A stretch of DNA of 62,201 bases from an uncultured Spirochaetales bacterium (GCA_944392695.1 CALXXN010000012.1:1-62201); one strand, 5' to 3'; numbered from the stretch's first letter, positions 1 to 9,278 are shown. Program-made: numbers and translations. The notes: a model not told the origin generated them from the sequence alone.

Positions 1-625
1 TACGATGTGAAGTGATTATGCCGCCTTCATCCTGCAGGACAAGCCTGGCAGGTTTTCTGGCGGCATACTTTATAAAGTGGGGATATTCCTCCCAATAACC
101 CATGTAAATGCTTAATCCAGGGCTGAAATCCTTCTGGTAAAGCCGGAAAGTCACATCAAAGCCCTTAGGTTGCCAGTGCTCGATGTAGGAATAACGATAT
201 GTGAGTCCCGCCTTCCGCATGACTCCCCCACTGGCAGGGTTGTTGATGTCATGCGCCGCCGTGAGGTAAGGCAGGACGCCATCAAGGGAGGAGGTGACAG
301 CAGCGACGGCCTCCCCCATGAGCCCCTGGCCCCAGGATGGACGATCCAGGACATAACCCAGGTCATAGGGTTCTTCAAGCGCTATCGTGACATGCCCTAG
401 CAACTGATCACCGCCCTTGTACCTCAGCGTCCAGGTGAAGAGGCTGCTGCCATCATGTCACTTGGCAATGAAACGACGTGACTCGTCAATATCGTTGATG
501 GTAAACCAAGGCAGGAAGCGGTTCACCACTTCGTCATGGTGGATGCGCAGGATGCCAGGAGCGTCATCCATGGATAGTGGCCGCAGCTCGAGGCGTGCCG
601 TGTTGATCTGTTCCGTGATGCCCAT
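1..625 (-). pseudogene. GNAT family N-acetyltransferase interrupted by an in-frame TGA; 3' end outside the window
   Basis: Read from ATG 623-625, the N-terminus (NTARLELRPLSMDDA) is the usual opening of a RimJ/RimL-type GNAT, which transfers acetyl from acetyl-CoA to an amine. After about 55 codons the frame meets TGA at 458-460, directly after FIAK. The same frame then continues without another stop to the window edge and still encodes GNAT core (GYVLDRPSWGQGLMGEA, the acetyl-CoA-binding region, then NNPASGGVMRKAGL). So the gene is otherwise intact and the single TGA is the lesion. TGA terminates many neighbouring genes, so it is not read as Trp here. Divergent from murE, 48 bp apart. A sequencing error cannot be excluded; the substrate is unknown. 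Confidence 0.85.
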
Positions 626-657
626 GTTCTTGAAGTGTACCTCAGTGAGGCTTGCTG

Positions 658-666
658 TGCTATCAT
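658..666 (+). promoter_or_regulatory. Extended -10 promoter of murE-ddl (leaderless type)
   Basis: TGC followed by TATCAT (661-666) lies 7 nt before ATG 674, so transcription would start at or next to the start codon. No clear -35 was found. This decides the murE start in favour of 674 over the in-frame ATG at 665, which overlaps the -10. Confidence 0.5.
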
Positions 667-673
667 GAGCGCT

Positions 674-3055
674 ATGACAGTCAAAGAGCTCAGCGCCTCC
701 CTCGAGGGGGACTGGTATATCATCAATGGTGATACTGAAGTCACCAGCATAGAGTACGACTCGCGTTCCTGCAAGGCAGGCTCCGCCTTCTTCTGCTTCC
801 CAGGAATCCACGCTGATGGGGCGTCCTATGCAAGTGATGCCATTGACCGAGGTGCGGTCCTGGTCGTATCAGACAGGGACCTCGGACTGAGTGGGGTGGA
901 CACGCTTGTCGTTGGCGGCAACATCAGGGCCGCCTATGCCAAGGCCTCAGGACTCTTCTGGGGCAGCCCCTGGAACGACATCGCCGTCATCGGAGTGACG
1001 GGGACCGATGGCAAGAGCTCGACAGCCTACCACATCTACCAGCTCTTGAAGGCCGAAGGCTTCAAGGCAGGACTTTCCAGCACTGTCTACATCGATGATG
1101 GCACAGGGCTTGTCGACAGCCCCTACCCCAACACCACACCAGAGTCCTTCGATGTCATGGGCCTGATAAGGAAGGCCGTCCTCAATGGCTGTGCCTTCTT
1201 CATCCTTGAAGCCACAAGCCACGCCCTCAGCGATGAGTATGAACGCCTGCTGGGCATAAGATACAAAGCCGCTGTCTACACGCAGGTCAGCAGTGAGCAC
1301 CTGGAGTTCCATGGCAGCCTTGAGCGCTACATGGAGGCGAAGCTGAAACTTGCAGCACGCACAGATGGTCCTGTGGTCGTGTTCAGGGACAACAACATGA
1401 TTGAAAGGCTTGAAGCCTTTGCTGACAGGTTGGTGAAGCTCGACCACCCCAGGATCATCGAACGACGCGATGATGGACTCGACTTCATCCATGAAGGAGT
1501 GCTCTGGGAACTTCCACTCCCATCAGCCTTCGACCTCGACAATGCCTTCGAAGCCGCATTTTGCACCTCACTGTTGCTTGGAAGGGACATGTCGAAGCTG
1601 CTACCCCATCTGATGAGGCTTTCCAACCCAAAAGGCAGGCAGCAGAGGCTTGAGCTGGCAGGTCGCCATGTCATCATAGACTTCGCCCACACACCAGATG
1701 CGATTGACAAGCTGCTCTCCTCCTACAGGAGGCTGCACCCAGGAGAATTCTTCGTCACAGTATTTGGAGCCTCTGGCATGAGGGACCGCTCGAAGCGGCC
1801 TGGCATGGGACATTCAGCTGCCAAGTGGAGCGATGTCGTCATACTCACAGAGGACGACCCCCGTGAGGAGGAGGTCTTCTCCATCTGCCGGGAGATCGCC
1901 CCAGGACTCGACCAAGGCTCCTGCCGCCTGGCGTTGGAACCCGACAGGGCGGAGGCCTTGGACAGGGCCTTTGCAATCTGTCCAAAGGGAGGTTTCATCT
2001 TCTCCCTTGGACTGGGGCACCAGAAGGGGATCTCTTACGCTTCTGGCAGGAAGGAATGGGATGAGGAGGATGCGCTCAGGAAGGCCGCAGGACGGGCCAT
2101 GGGACGAGAGGAGCGCAGCCTCCATGTCCTCCTGTTGAAGGGAGGACGTTCTCCTGAACATGATGTCAGCCTGCGTTCGGCTGCGACTGTGCGTGAGAGC
2201 CTGATCATGCTTGGGCACAAGGTCGAGGAGGTCCAGATAGGACGCAGTGGCAGGATCCCCCCTGCCCTGTTTGAAAGCCATGCCGACATCGCCTGGATCT
2301 CGATGCACGGCGCCCAGGGAGAGGATGGGACGGTCCAGGCCCTGCTCGAATGCCTGGGCATGCCCTATGTCAGCGAGAATGTGATGACCAGTGCGGTCGG
2401 CATGGACAAGGACATGCAGACCCGGATCTTCAAGGAGGCAGGCCTCAGGACGGTTCCGACACTGAAGCTGGACAGGGTGGAGATACCATCCAACCTGCCT
2501 CAATCAAGACGCTACATCGTCAAGATGAACCATGGGGGCTCCTCTATTGGCATGGAGGCCGTGGAGAGGGAGGGACTTGAGGCCGCTGTTGCCCGGGTGC
2601 TTGAAATGGATGACAGCGTCCTCGTACAGCCACTGCTTGAACCACTGCGTGAGCTTGAGACCCTGGTGATGAAGGACAACAGGACAGGAGAGGTCCATGC
2701 CTACGGCCCCGTGGAGGTCATCGCCACCAAGCCTTATTACGTTTATGAGAACAAATACTCGGCTGCCAGCACCTCCCTCCTGAGGAAGGACGGGATCGAC
2801 ATCGATGAAAGCACGCTTGATGAGATCAGGAAGTCCGCCATCAAGGCCTTCAACACGCTCTCAGGTTCGCTGTACATGCGTGTCGATTTCTTCCTCTACA
2901 ATGGCGTGGTTTATATCAACGAGGTGAACACCATACCAGGTTCCACCCCGACAAGCCACTTCAATGTCCTCAGTGAGGAGATGGGTGGTTTCGACAAGGC
3001 TGTCGCCTTCCTCCTTGACAGCGCCTTGGCACGCGCCAGGGGCAAGAGGTCCTGA
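674..3055 (+). CDS. murE-ddl: MurE-Ddl fusion: UDP-MurNAc-tripeptide synthetase / D-alanine--D-alanine ligase
   Basis: 793 aa, two complete peptidoglycan enzymes in one cytoplasmic protein. Residues about 1-480 are MurE, which adds the third, diamino residue to UDP-MurNAc-L-Ala-D-Glu: P-loop GVTGTDGKSST (about 107-117), EATSHAL, FAHTPDA, GMRDRSKRPG and TEDDPREE (about 392). Residues about 485-793 are Ddl, an ATP-grasp ligase: LKGGRSPEHDVSLRS at its start, KMNHGGSSIG, and INEVNTIPGSTPTSHF near the end. The DDPR motif replaces the DNPR that marks meso-diaminopimelate enzymes, which suggests lysine or ornithine as substrate (inference). Its stop overlaps the dinB start (TGATG), so the two are co-translated. 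The linker is short and both domains look intact. Confidence 0.95.
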   Translation: MTVKELSASLEGDWYIINGDTEVTSIEYDSRSCKAGSAFFCFPGIHADGASYASDAIDRGAVLVVSDRDLGLSGVDTLVVGGNIRAAYAKASGLFWGSPWNDIAVIGVTGTDGKSSTAYHIYQLLKAEGFKAGLSSTVYIDDGTGLVDSPYPNTTPESFDVMGLIRKAVLNGCAFFILEATSHALSDEYERLLGIRYKAAVYTQVSSEHLEFHGSLERYMEAKLKLAARTDGPVVVFRDNNMIERLEAFADRLVKLDHPRIIERRDDGLDFIHEGVLWELPLPSAFDLDNAFEAAFCTSLLLGRDMSKLLPHLMRLSNPKGRQQRLELAGRHVIIDFAHTPDAIDKLLSSYRRLHPGEFFVTVFGASGMRDRSKRPGMGHSAAKWSDVVILTEDDPREEEVFSICREIAPGLDQGSCRLALEPDRAEALDRAFAICPKGGFIFSLGLGHQKGISYASGRKEWDEEDALRKAAGRAMGREERSLHVLLLKGGRSPEHDVSLRSAATVRESLIMLGHKVEEVQIGRSGRIPPALFESHADIAWISMHGAQGEDGTVQALLECLGMPYVSENVMTSAVGMDKDMQTRIFKEAGLRTVPTLKLDRVEIPSNLPQSRRYIVKMNHGGSSIGMEAVEREGLEAAVARVLEMDDSVLVQPLLEPLRELETLVMKDNRTGEVHAYGPVEVIATKPYYVYENKYSAASTSLLRKDGIDIDESTLDEIRKSAIKAFNTLSGSLYMRVDFFLYNGVVYINEVNTIPGSTPTSHFNVLSEEMGGFDKAVAFLLDSALARARGKRS

Positions 3056-4227
3056 TGCCAGGCCCCCTCTTCTACCATGTCGACCTCGATGCCTTCTTCG
3101 CCGCAGTCGAGGTCCTCGACAACCCTTCCCTCAAGGGCCTGCCTCTGATCATAGGGCACCCAGGACCACGCTCTGTCGTCTCGACCTGCTCCTATGAGGC
3201 GCGTCGCTATGGAGTCCACTCAGCCATGCCGATGACGACAGCATTGAAGCTATGTCCACAGGCAGTATGCATACCAGGCCGGATGAGGCGCTACAGTGAG
3301 AAGTCCAAGGAGGTCATGGCGATCATCGCCGACATGGCACCCTCCTTCATCCAGGCCTCGATAGACGAAGCCTACCTCGACATGACAGGGACCGCCCTGC
3401 TCTATGGCAGCCCCAAGGAAGGAGCCCGGCTGCTGAAGGAACGCGTGTCCAGGGAGACAGGCCTGACGATATCAGTCGGTGTCGGTTCCTCTCGCTTCAT
3501 CGCCAAGCTGGCCTCTGACTACAGGAAGCCTGATGGCCTGACTGTCGTACCCGATGGCATGGAGACCGCCTTCGTGGATGCAGTCGGCTTGAGGAAGCTC
3601 TGGGGCATAGGCAAGTCCACACTCGACAAGCTGGAGCGCCATCACATCCATTCGGTCCAGGACCTGAGGGAGTGCTCCCTTGGCCGCCTGGAGGACTGGT
3701 TCGGCCCGTCGATGGCTTCCTACCTCCACCTGGTCGCCAATGGGCAGGATCCCGGCATCTACAGCGGGGAGAACAAGAGCCACTCGATCTCAGCAGAGCG
3801 CACTTTCTGGCCAGATTTGATTGAGAAGGACGCGATCGACCTCTACCTCCTCGAACTCAGCCAGGAGGTCACCTTCCGCTCACTCGATGAGCACTTCGTC
3901 GCGCGCACGATTGGAGTGAAGATCCGCTACGGCGACTTCACGACGACCTCGGTGCAGACCACCCCGCAGGATGGGATCTACAACTCAAGCGATGTCAACG
4001 AATGGGCGAACAAGCTCTTCTGGTCCAAATACCAGGGGGGCGGGGTACGTCTGCTCGGTGTCGGTCTCTACCAGATGTACAAGGGGGATGAGGTCGAACA
4101 GGAAGGCCTCTTCGATGATGGCTCAAAGCGCAAGCGCGAGTTGGAACGTACGATAGTAGGTATGAACAAGAAGGGTGCCGGGCTCAAACGCGCCAGCACC
4201 CTGCTGAATGGAAAGAAAGCCGACTAG
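3055..4227 (+). CDS. dinB: DNA polymerase IV (Y-family translesion polymerase)
   Basis: 390 aa, usual length. It copies past damaged template bases without proofreading. Catalytic carboxylates are visible: D10 and D12 in HVDLDAFFAAVE, and D104/E105 in SIDEAYLD. The steric gate region (FFAAVE) and the helix-hairpin-helix GLRKLWGIGKST follow. The C-terminal beta-clamp-binding motif is QEGLF at about 349-353. The start ATG overlaps the murE-ddl stop by one base. No LexA-type operator was recognised upstream; expression probably follows murE-ddl. The 3' end overlaps the convergent uppP gene by 4 bp. Confidence 0.96.
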   Translation: MPGPLFYHVDLDAFFAAVEVLDNPSLKGLPLIIGHPGPRSVVSTCSYEARRYGVHSAMPMTTALKLCPQAVCIPGRMRRYSEKSKEVMAIIADMAPSFIQASIDEAYLDMTGTALLYGSPKEGARLLKERVSRETGLTISVGVGSSRFIAKLASDYRKPDGLTVVPDGMETAFVDAVGLRKLWGIGKSTLDKLERHHIHSVQDLRECSLGRLEDWFGPSMASYLHLVANGQDPGIYSGENKSHSISAERTFWPDLIEKDAIDLYLLELSQEVTFRSLDEHFVARTIGVKIRYGDFTTTSVQTTPQDGIYNSSDVNEWANKLFWSKYQGGGVRLLGVGLYQMYKGDEVEQEGLFDDGSKRKRELERTIVGMNKKGAGLKRASTLLNGKKAD

Positions 4228-5027
4228 GCCAGGGAGAAGTAGAGCACGACGACCACGGCAAGGATGATGCGGTAGACACCGAAGGCCGAGAAGTCATGCT
4301 TGCGGACATAGCTCATCAGGCTGCGGATCACAAGGAGGGAGACGACGAAGGCGACAAGTGCGCCGACTCCGAGGTAGGTCCACTCCATGGCCGTGAAGCC
4401 GAAGCCTGAATCTATGAGCCTCAAAAGGCTCGCACCAGCCATGACAGGAACCGCCATGTAGAAGCTGAACTCAGCAGCCACAGGGCGGCTGATCCCACCA
4501 AGTATGCCACCAAGGATCGTCGAACCCGAGCGAGAGGTGCCAGGGATCAGGGCAAGCATCTGGAAGAAGCCCATGTAGACAGAGTCCTTGATGCTCATGT
4601 CATCCAGGCTCTCGACACGCACGGGGATCTGGACCTTCTTCTCGAGTACGATGTACAGGACACCGTAGATGAAGAGCGCTGCGGCGATCACAGGCCAGGT
4701 GGAGAGCTTCTCATCTATGATGTCATTGAAGAGTACGCCTACTATCCCAGCTGGAATCGTGGCGATGAGGACCTTCCCCCAGAGCTTCCAGCTCCTACGG
4801 CTCTCGGCCTTGTCACGCTTGAAAGGCCAGAGCTTGGACCAGAACAAGACGACGACTGCGAGGATCGAGCCAAGCTGGACGACGACCATGAAGACAGAGA
4901 CGAAGTCCGGACTCAGCTCAAGTGGCCAGACCTCGTTGAAGAGGAGCATGTGGCCTGTGGACGAGATTGGCAGCCACTCTGTTATACCCTGGATGATTCC
5001 AAGGACGATGACTTTCAGCATTTCCAT
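4224..5027 (-). CDS. uppP: Undecaprenyl-diphosphatase (BacA/UppP type)
   Basis: 267 aa polytopic inner-membrane enzyme that recycles undecaprenyl pyrophosphate to the monophosphate carrier for wall synthesis; its overproduction gives bacitracin resistance in known members. Two signature motifs are present: GIIQGITEWLPISSTGH near the N-terminus and IPGTSRSGSTILGG in the middle, with about eight hydrophobic segments. ATG 5027 (MEMLKVIVLG) matches the family start better than upstream TTG 5045, and a TATCCT -10 lies 6 nt upstream of it. Divergent from trmL and convergent with dinB. Confidence 0.95.
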   Translation of the reverse strand: MEMLKVIVLGIIQGITEWLPISSTGHMLLFNEVWPLELSPDFVSVFMVVVQLGSILAVVVLFWSKLWPFKRDKAESRRSWKLWGKVLIATIPAGIVGVLFNDIIDEKLSTWPVIAAALFIYGVLYIVLEKKVQIPVRVESLDDMSIKDSVYMGFFQMLALIPGTSRSGSTILGGILGGISRPVAAEFSFYMAVPVMAGASLLRLIDSGFGFTAMEWTYLGVGALVAFVVSLLVIRSLMSYVRKHDFSAFGVYRIILAVVVVLYFSLA

Positions 5028-5033
5028 GCCCTG

Positions 5034-5073
5034 AGGATAGACCAAAGACAGGCCTGAGCGGAAGTGCTAGCAT
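5034..5073. promoter_or_regulatory. Back-to-back -10 elements of uppP (-) and trmL (+)
   Basis: Within 52 bp, a reverse-strand TATCCT (5034-5039) lies 6 nt before uppP ATG 5027. A forward TGC-TAGCAT (hexamer 5068-5073) lies 6 nt before trmL ATG 5080. Both geometries predict leaderless mRNAs. The -35 elements are weak (AAGACA at 5045-5050 for trmL). No Shine-Dalgarno is visible for either gene. Confidence 0.5.
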
Positions 5074-5079
5074 GACTAC

Positions 5080-5571
5080 ATGCTCAACATAGCGCTTGTC
5101 AATCCTGAAATCCCACAGAACACAGGGAACATAGCCCGTACGGCAGCGGCTACAAGAAGCCGCCTCCACCTCATCCACCCACTCGGCTTCAGCCTGGATG
5201 AGAAGCACCTGAAGCGTGCTGGACTTGATTACTGGAAGGATGTCGAGGTGGTCGAACACCAGGACCTTGACACCTTCCTTGCACAGCTGCCGGATGACAA
5301 CACCTGGTTCTTCTCCGCCCGGGGAGGGCTCTCGTCCTTCGAAGTCAAGTACACGACAGGTCCTGATGCCGGCTGCTGGCTCATCTTCGGGCGCGAGTCC
5401 TGTGGCCTGCCGGAGGACCTGGTGAGGAGGAACAGGGATCGTTGCCTCCACATCCCGATGGTGGGTGGCACACGGTCCTTGAACCTCTCGAACTCAGTCG
5501 CCATCGCTGTCTACGAATACTACAGGCAACTTGGTTTCCCCCCACCCTTCAACCACGACTCAAGACTTTGA
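5080..5571 (+). CDS. trmL: tRNA (cytidine/uridine-34-2'-O)-methyltransferase, SPOUT family
   Basis: 163 aa, the usual TrmL length. It methylates the ribose of the wobble base of tRNA-Leu isoacceptors using S-adenosylmethionine. Family motifs in order: [14 protein letters not shown] at residues 8-21, the [11 protein letters not shown] segment, and the trefoil-knot C-terminus [19 protein letters not shown]. Starts at ATG 5080 without a ribosome binding site but with a -10 six bases upstream. Its last 12 bases overlap the end of the convergent DUF2130 gene. Confidence 0.95.
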   Translation: MLNIALVNPEIPQNTGNIARTAAATRSRLHLIHPLGFSLDEKHLKRAGLDYWKDVEVVEHQDLDTFLAQLPDDNTWFFSARGGLSSFEVKYTTGPDAGCWLIFGRESCGLPEDLVRRNRDRCLHIPMVGGTRSLNLSNSVAIAVYEYYRQLGFPPPFNHDSRL

Positions 5572-7017
5572 ATCCAAGGCCTCGAACATCGCCTTCATCG
5601 TCGGGTTCGACTTCGTCAGCTTCTTGATCGTCAACGACTCCGCCTTGTCATTGGCGAGGCGGAGGTTGCGGCTGGAAGCTGTCAGATGATCCTTTACCTT
5701 GTTCAGGTGGTCGATCGTCTTGTCAATCTCATCGATCGCCTTGTCGAAGCGTTCGCTTGCAAGGCGGTAGTTGTTGCCGAAGCGTTCCTTGAAGTCCTCC
5801 AGGTCGGCTTCGAAGTTCGATATGTCTATGTCCTGCGCCTTGACCTCGGCAAGCTGCCTCTTGTAGTCAGCTGCGGCGCGGGATGCGTTGCGCAGCAGTG
5901 AGATGAGGGGTATGAAGAACTGCGGGCGTACGACATACATCTTCTCATAGCGGTAGGAGACATCCACTATCCCATCGTTGTAGAGTTCGCTGTCAGGCTC
6001 CAGCATCGTCACAAGGACAGCATACTCGCAAGCCTTTTCCCTGCGGTCCTTGTCCAGCTCCTTGAAGAAATCCTCATTCCTGTGCTTCGTAGCAGTCGTA
6101 TCCGCTTCGTTCTTCATCTCGAACATGATCGACACATACTCAACACCATCGATATAGTCGCGGAAGATGAAGTCGCCCTTGCTGCCAGAAGAGGAGACTG
6201 TGTTGTCCTTCTCAAAGTATGCTCCGGGGAAGGCCATGGCGCGGATCGAGTTGAACTCATCCTGGCACCAGCGCTCCAATGACTCGCCTACCATCTTGGT
6301 CGACTGCCGGGCCTTGAAGTCCTTGTAGCGTGCGATCTCCTCATCCTTCTGTTCCAGGAGGAGGCGGTATTTCTCCTGCTCGTTGCGGAGCTTCAACTCC
6401 ACCTCGGCCTCCTTTGACACCACCTGCCCCTTCATGTCAGCGATTTCAAGCTCCTTCTTGGCGAGCATGGCCTCAGCCTTCCTCTGGGCATTCATCACAG
6501 CCAGTGCCTTGTCATCCTCCTTCGCCTTGAGCTCGGCTTCAAGCCTGGCCAGCTCGGCCTTCTGGGCGGAGATCTCGTCTAAGGCGGCCTGGCGCGCAGA
6601 GGCGGCCTTGACCTCCCCCTCGGCCTTCAAGGAGGCCATCTGACCACGCAGCTCACCAAGCTCGGCCTCCTTCTTCGCAAGGGCCGTCTCGACAGCCACC
6701 CTCACAGCCTCATCCTTGGAAGCCTTCTCCGCATCCAGCCCTTCCAAGGCGATGGCGCGGTCCTTGTCAGCAACTGCAAGCGCTTCCTTCAAGCGGGTGA
6801 TCTCCTCATCCTTGACTGAGAGGGCCTTGGAAGAGGCGGCATCACGCTCATTCAAGGCCTTCTGGACACTGAGCTCACGCTCAGCTGCAAAGCGTCTTTC
6901 GAGGTTTACAAGCTCCCGGCGGAATTCATCATCCCTGACCTGGCGGACAATCGCAGAATAGTCAGACTCATCAACTGTGAAGACAGTCCCGCAATTGGGA
7001 CACTTGATCTCATTCAT
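5560..7017 (-). CDS. DUF2130 protein: zinc-ribbon, long coiled coil and nuclease-like C-terminal domain
   Basis: 485 aa. The N-terminus has half a zinc-ribbon (CPNCG, residues 6-10). Residues about 30-230 are Ala/Glu/Lys-rich heptads, a long coiled coil. The C-terminal half carries the DUF2130 block: [37 protein letters not shown] and [18 protein letters not shown]. The D...E-x-K arrangement (GDFIF...FEMKNE) resembles a PD-(D/E)XK nuclease core, but no function is established for this family as far as I know. Start ATG 7017 is chosen because CPNCG follows at once and GAGGTG sits 7 nt upstream. Likely a monocistronic cytoplasmic protein. Confidence 0.85.
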   Translation of the reverse strand: MNEIKCPNCGTVFTVDESDYSAIVRQVRDDEFRRELVNLERRFAAERELSVQKALNERDAASSKALSVKDEEITRLKEALAVADKDRAIALEGLDAEKASKDEAVRVAVETALAKKEAELGELRGQMASLKAEGEVKAASARQAALDEISAQKAELARLEAELKAKEDDKALAVMNAQRKAEAMLAKKELEIADMKGQVVSKEAEVELKLRNEQEKYRLLLEQKDEEIARYKDFKARQSTKMVGESLERWCQDEFNSIRAMAFPGAYFEKDNTVSSSGSKGDFIFRDYIDGVEYVSIMFEMKNEADTTATKHRNEDFFKELDKDRREKACEYAVLVTMLEPDSELYNDGIVDVSYRYEKMYVVRPQFFIPLISLLRNASRAAADYKRQLAEVKAQDIDISNFEADLEDFKERFGNNYRLASERFDKAIDEIDKTIDHLNKVKDHLTASSRNLRLANDKAESLTIKKLTKSNPTMKAMFEALDSKS

Positions 7018-7070
7018 CAATAGGCACCTCATCCTCATTGTCCCACAAGACAGGGAGCGGGACAACCATT

Positions 7071-7098
7071 TGGGACAGTCACCACCTTGGCTGTCCCA
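7071..7098. repeat. Inverted repeat TGGGACAG/CTGTCCCA in the DUF2130-esterase intergenic region
   Basis: Perfect 8-bp arms (7071-7078 and 7091-7098) with a 12-nt spacer. The core TGTCCC/GGGACA also occurs at 7039-7044 and 7059-7064, giving four copies in 60 bp between divergent genes. It could be a regulator site for either neighbour; no T-tract follows, so a terminator is unlikely. Confidence 0.45.
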
Positions 7099-7203
7099 GA
7101 CAGGCAAATCCTGACGAAATAATGCTATGAAGCAGTCTGAAGCAGGTGTAGACTAATGTCATCAGTAGTAAAATACTAAAATTTCACTACTTTGGAGGTA
7201 AGA

Positions 7204-8970
7204 ATGAGGAAAGTGACATGCATCCTCCTCGCCCTGCTTTGCGCCCTGGCGCCACTGGCTGCGGATGATATCACCATCACACCTGACGTCCCTGTCACAG
7301 AGAAGGGATTCAGCTTCGACCCCGCAGCCCCATACCTGCCACCAGTGTCAGGCTTCGCCGAGCACATGGAGGCTGGAGGTGCTGTATACAGCGTCTACGT
7401 ACCAGAAGACCACGCTCCTTGGAGCCCTGGAGTCATCATCCTCGTACCAGATGGGACCACCTCGGTGGACTTCGCCCTTGGTGAGACGGGACGCGCCTGG
7501 ATGCAGGCCGCTGATGACTATGGCTTCGCCCTTGGCTTCGTCGAGAGCGCCGAGGGTGGCTGGAACACCACAGGCGACAGCACAGGCCGTGACGATGTCA
7601 AGGCGGTTGAGGATGTCTATACACAGATGCGCAGCAAGAGCATGACGCTCGAGCTCCCCTTCACGATGGACAAGAGCCGTGTCTTCCTCGTGGGTTATGA
7701 GGAAGGTGGTGCGATGGCCCTCGCCGTTGCCGCAGGATCCGCTTCGACCTTCGCAGCTGTAGCGGCGATCGACCAGGAAGGTGTCGATGCCTCATATATC
7801 AGCGCCCTTGGTGAGACCTATTGCTTCCCCTTCCCGGGTGATGGCATGAGGTGCAAGGACGAGGTCGCCCTGGTCAACAACACGCTCGCAATCCCTGTCT
7901 GGTTCATCAACAGCTATGACGAAGGGGCTTACGAATACTACAGGGGCATCAACAGCGCCGACCGCTGGAGCCGCAATGACTGGGCCTCTGTCTGCTCGAA
8001 CACCACAAACAGCGTGGAGACCGTCTGGAGGACAGAAGGCACTGATGTCGGACCTGCCGTGATCTGGACCCAGTTCCTCTCCCTCTTCACCCGCCCAATG
8101 GGCGAAGCTGGTGGCCACCTCGACTACGCCATGGACTTCTCACAGCGTGAGAACGGCCGTGGCTACGTCTTCACAGAGGAAGAGGTTCGTGGACTTATCA
8201 GGCGTTACATCACCTATGTCCCTGAGTCCTACGACCCAGAGACCCCTGCCCCTCTCGTGATGGTCTGTCATGGCTACACGGCCACGATGTACGCCCTTGC
8301 CGAGGAGTCAAGATGGGCCGATGTCGCTGAGGAGAACGGCATCATCGTCGTCTTCCCACAGGGTTATCCAGTACCTGGTTTCTTTGGTGGTGGGAACATC
8401 CCCGCACCATGCTGGGAGTACACATCAGCGATTGGTGAATACGAGATGGCAGACGACGCCTCCTTCCTCGCCCACGTGATCGACCAGACCAAAGCCAATT
8501 ACAACATCGACGATTCAAGGATCTTCGGAACCGGCCACTCGAATGGCTGCATGATGATGCTCAGCCTTGCCAGCGCACGCCCTGAGCTCTTCACGGCGAT
8601 CGCCCCAATCGGCGCCGCCCTCCCAGGTCTTGTGGAAGCCCTGCCAGACGGTGGGAACATGCCTCTGAGCCTCTACTATGGACAGTATGACAGCGCAGTC
8701 GATACCGAAGGCCTCGTCTCCTGCAAGGAGTACTGGACAAGGATCAATGGACTTGAAGGTGTACAGCCAGTCTCGAGGCAGGATGAGGATGGGCTCTTCA
8801 CGACAGAAAGCTACCTCACAGAGGATGGCATCCCACTTGTCGAGTTCACCGAGGTCACTGACTCCGCCCACAGCTACTTCCCTGCTGAGAGCTGGAGGAT
8901 CTGGAACGAGTTCTTCATCCATTGGAGCGAGGTCGACGGCGTCCTCTACTACGATGGCATGCCACTGTGA
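7204..8970 (+). CDS. Secreted tandem alpha/beta-hydrolase of the PHB-depolymerase/LpqC esterase family
   Basis: 588 aa with a clear signal peptide (MRKVTCILLALLCALAPLAA, cleavage near A20) and GGAGG 5 nt before ATG 7204. There are two hydrolase repeats. The first (about 45-260) has PGVIILVPDG and GYEEGG where the nucleophile elbow GxSxG should be, so serine is replaced by glutamate and it is probably inactive. The second (about 325-585) has the full pattern: VCHGYTATM, FPQGYP, nucleophile GHSNG, and a late catalytic His in DSAHSYF. The family cleaves ester bonds in polyhydroxyalkanoates, feruloyl-polysaccharides or acetylated sugars; the substrate here is unknown. It is exported to the periplasm or beyond. 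Confidence 0.85.
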   Translation: MRKVTCILLALLCALAPLAADDITITPDVPVTEKGFSFDPAAPYLPPVSGFAEHMEAGGAVYSVYVPEDHAPWSPGVIILVPDGTTSVDFALGETGRAWMQAADDYGFALGFVESAEGGWNTTGDSTGRDDVKAVEDVYTQMRSKSMTLELPFTMDKSRVFLVGYEEGGAMALAVAAGSASTFAAVAAIDQEGVDASYISALGETYCFPFPGDGMRCKDEVALVNNTLAIPVWFINSYDEGAYEYYRGINSADRWSRNDWASVCSNTTNSVETVWRTEGTDVGPAVIWTQFLSLFTRPMGEAGGHLDYAMDFSQRENGRGYVFTEEEVRGLIRRYITYVPESYDPETPAPLVMVCHGYTATMYALAEESRWADVAEENGIIVVFPQGYPVPGFFGGGNIPAPCWEYTSAIGEYEMADDASFLAHVIDQTKANYNIDDSRIFGTGHSNGCMMMLSLASARPELFTAIAPIGAALPGLVEALPDGGNMPLSLYYGQYDSAVDTEGLVSCKEYWTRINGLEGVQPVSRQDEDGLFTTESYLTEDGIPLVEFTEVTDSAHSYFPAESWRIWNEFFIHWSEVDGVLYYDGMPL

Positions 8971-8992
8971 TCTGACAGGAAGGCAATCACAC

Positions 8993-9020
8993 AGGAGGAG
9001 CTGGGAGGCCAGCTCCTCCT
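8993..9020 (+). terminator. Rho-independent terminator of the esterase gene
   Basis: Perfect 11-bp stem AGGAGGAGCTG/CAGCTCCTCCT with a 6-nt loop, followed by TCTTGTTCTT. It begins 22 nt after the esterase stop. Confidence 0.8.
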
Positions 9021-9090
9021 TCTTGTTCTTCATCAGCAAGAAGCCAGACAAAGAGGCAACAGGAACTGGTCTGCTGGGGAAAGACAAAAT

Positions 9091-9114
9091 GAGGAGCCGG
9101 ACACCCGGTTCCTC
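9091..9114 (-). terminator. Terminator hairpin for the reverse-strand Ig-like remnant
   Basis: A 10-bp stem (9091-9100 with 9105-9114, one G-U pair) and 4-nt loop. On the reverse strand it is followed by ATTTTGTC, 20 nt downstream of the remnant's stop at 9135. A kept terminator supports that the remnant was once a real gene. Confidence 0.6.
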
Positions 9115-9134
9115 AATACAGCTGGAATCATCAA

Positions 9135-9278
9135 TCACTTGACGTCAATCAGGACTGTCATCTCCTCTGTCATGACACCATCATCAACTGTGAAGATGAC
9201 CTCATGCAGGCCTGCCACAGCACCTGTCCAGGTGAATAGATGGTTCACAGGATCGAAGGATGCGCCATCAGGTCGGAA
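9135..9278 (-). pseudogene. 3' remnant of a gene ending in a bacterial Ig-like (He_PIG-type) domain
   Basis: The reverse strand from about 9278 to the TGA at 9135 encodes PDGASFDPVNHLFTWTG followed by HEVIFTVDDGVMTEE and TVLIDVK. The pattern GASFDP..F.WT...G...V.FTV.DG....E.TV.I.V is the signature of putative-Ig (He_PIG) surface-protein domains. About 47 codons remain. Upstream the frame runs into AT-rich, repeat-like sequence with no start codon or homology, so the 5' part has been lost. The terminator at 9091-9114 belongs to it. Confidence 0.7.

Noticed and set aside
458-460. TGA in the GNAT gene as selenocysteine, given the selenium-linked yqeB/yqeC genes
   Set aside because: GNAT enzymes do not use an active-site Cys at this position, and no SECIS-type hairpin was evident just downstream.
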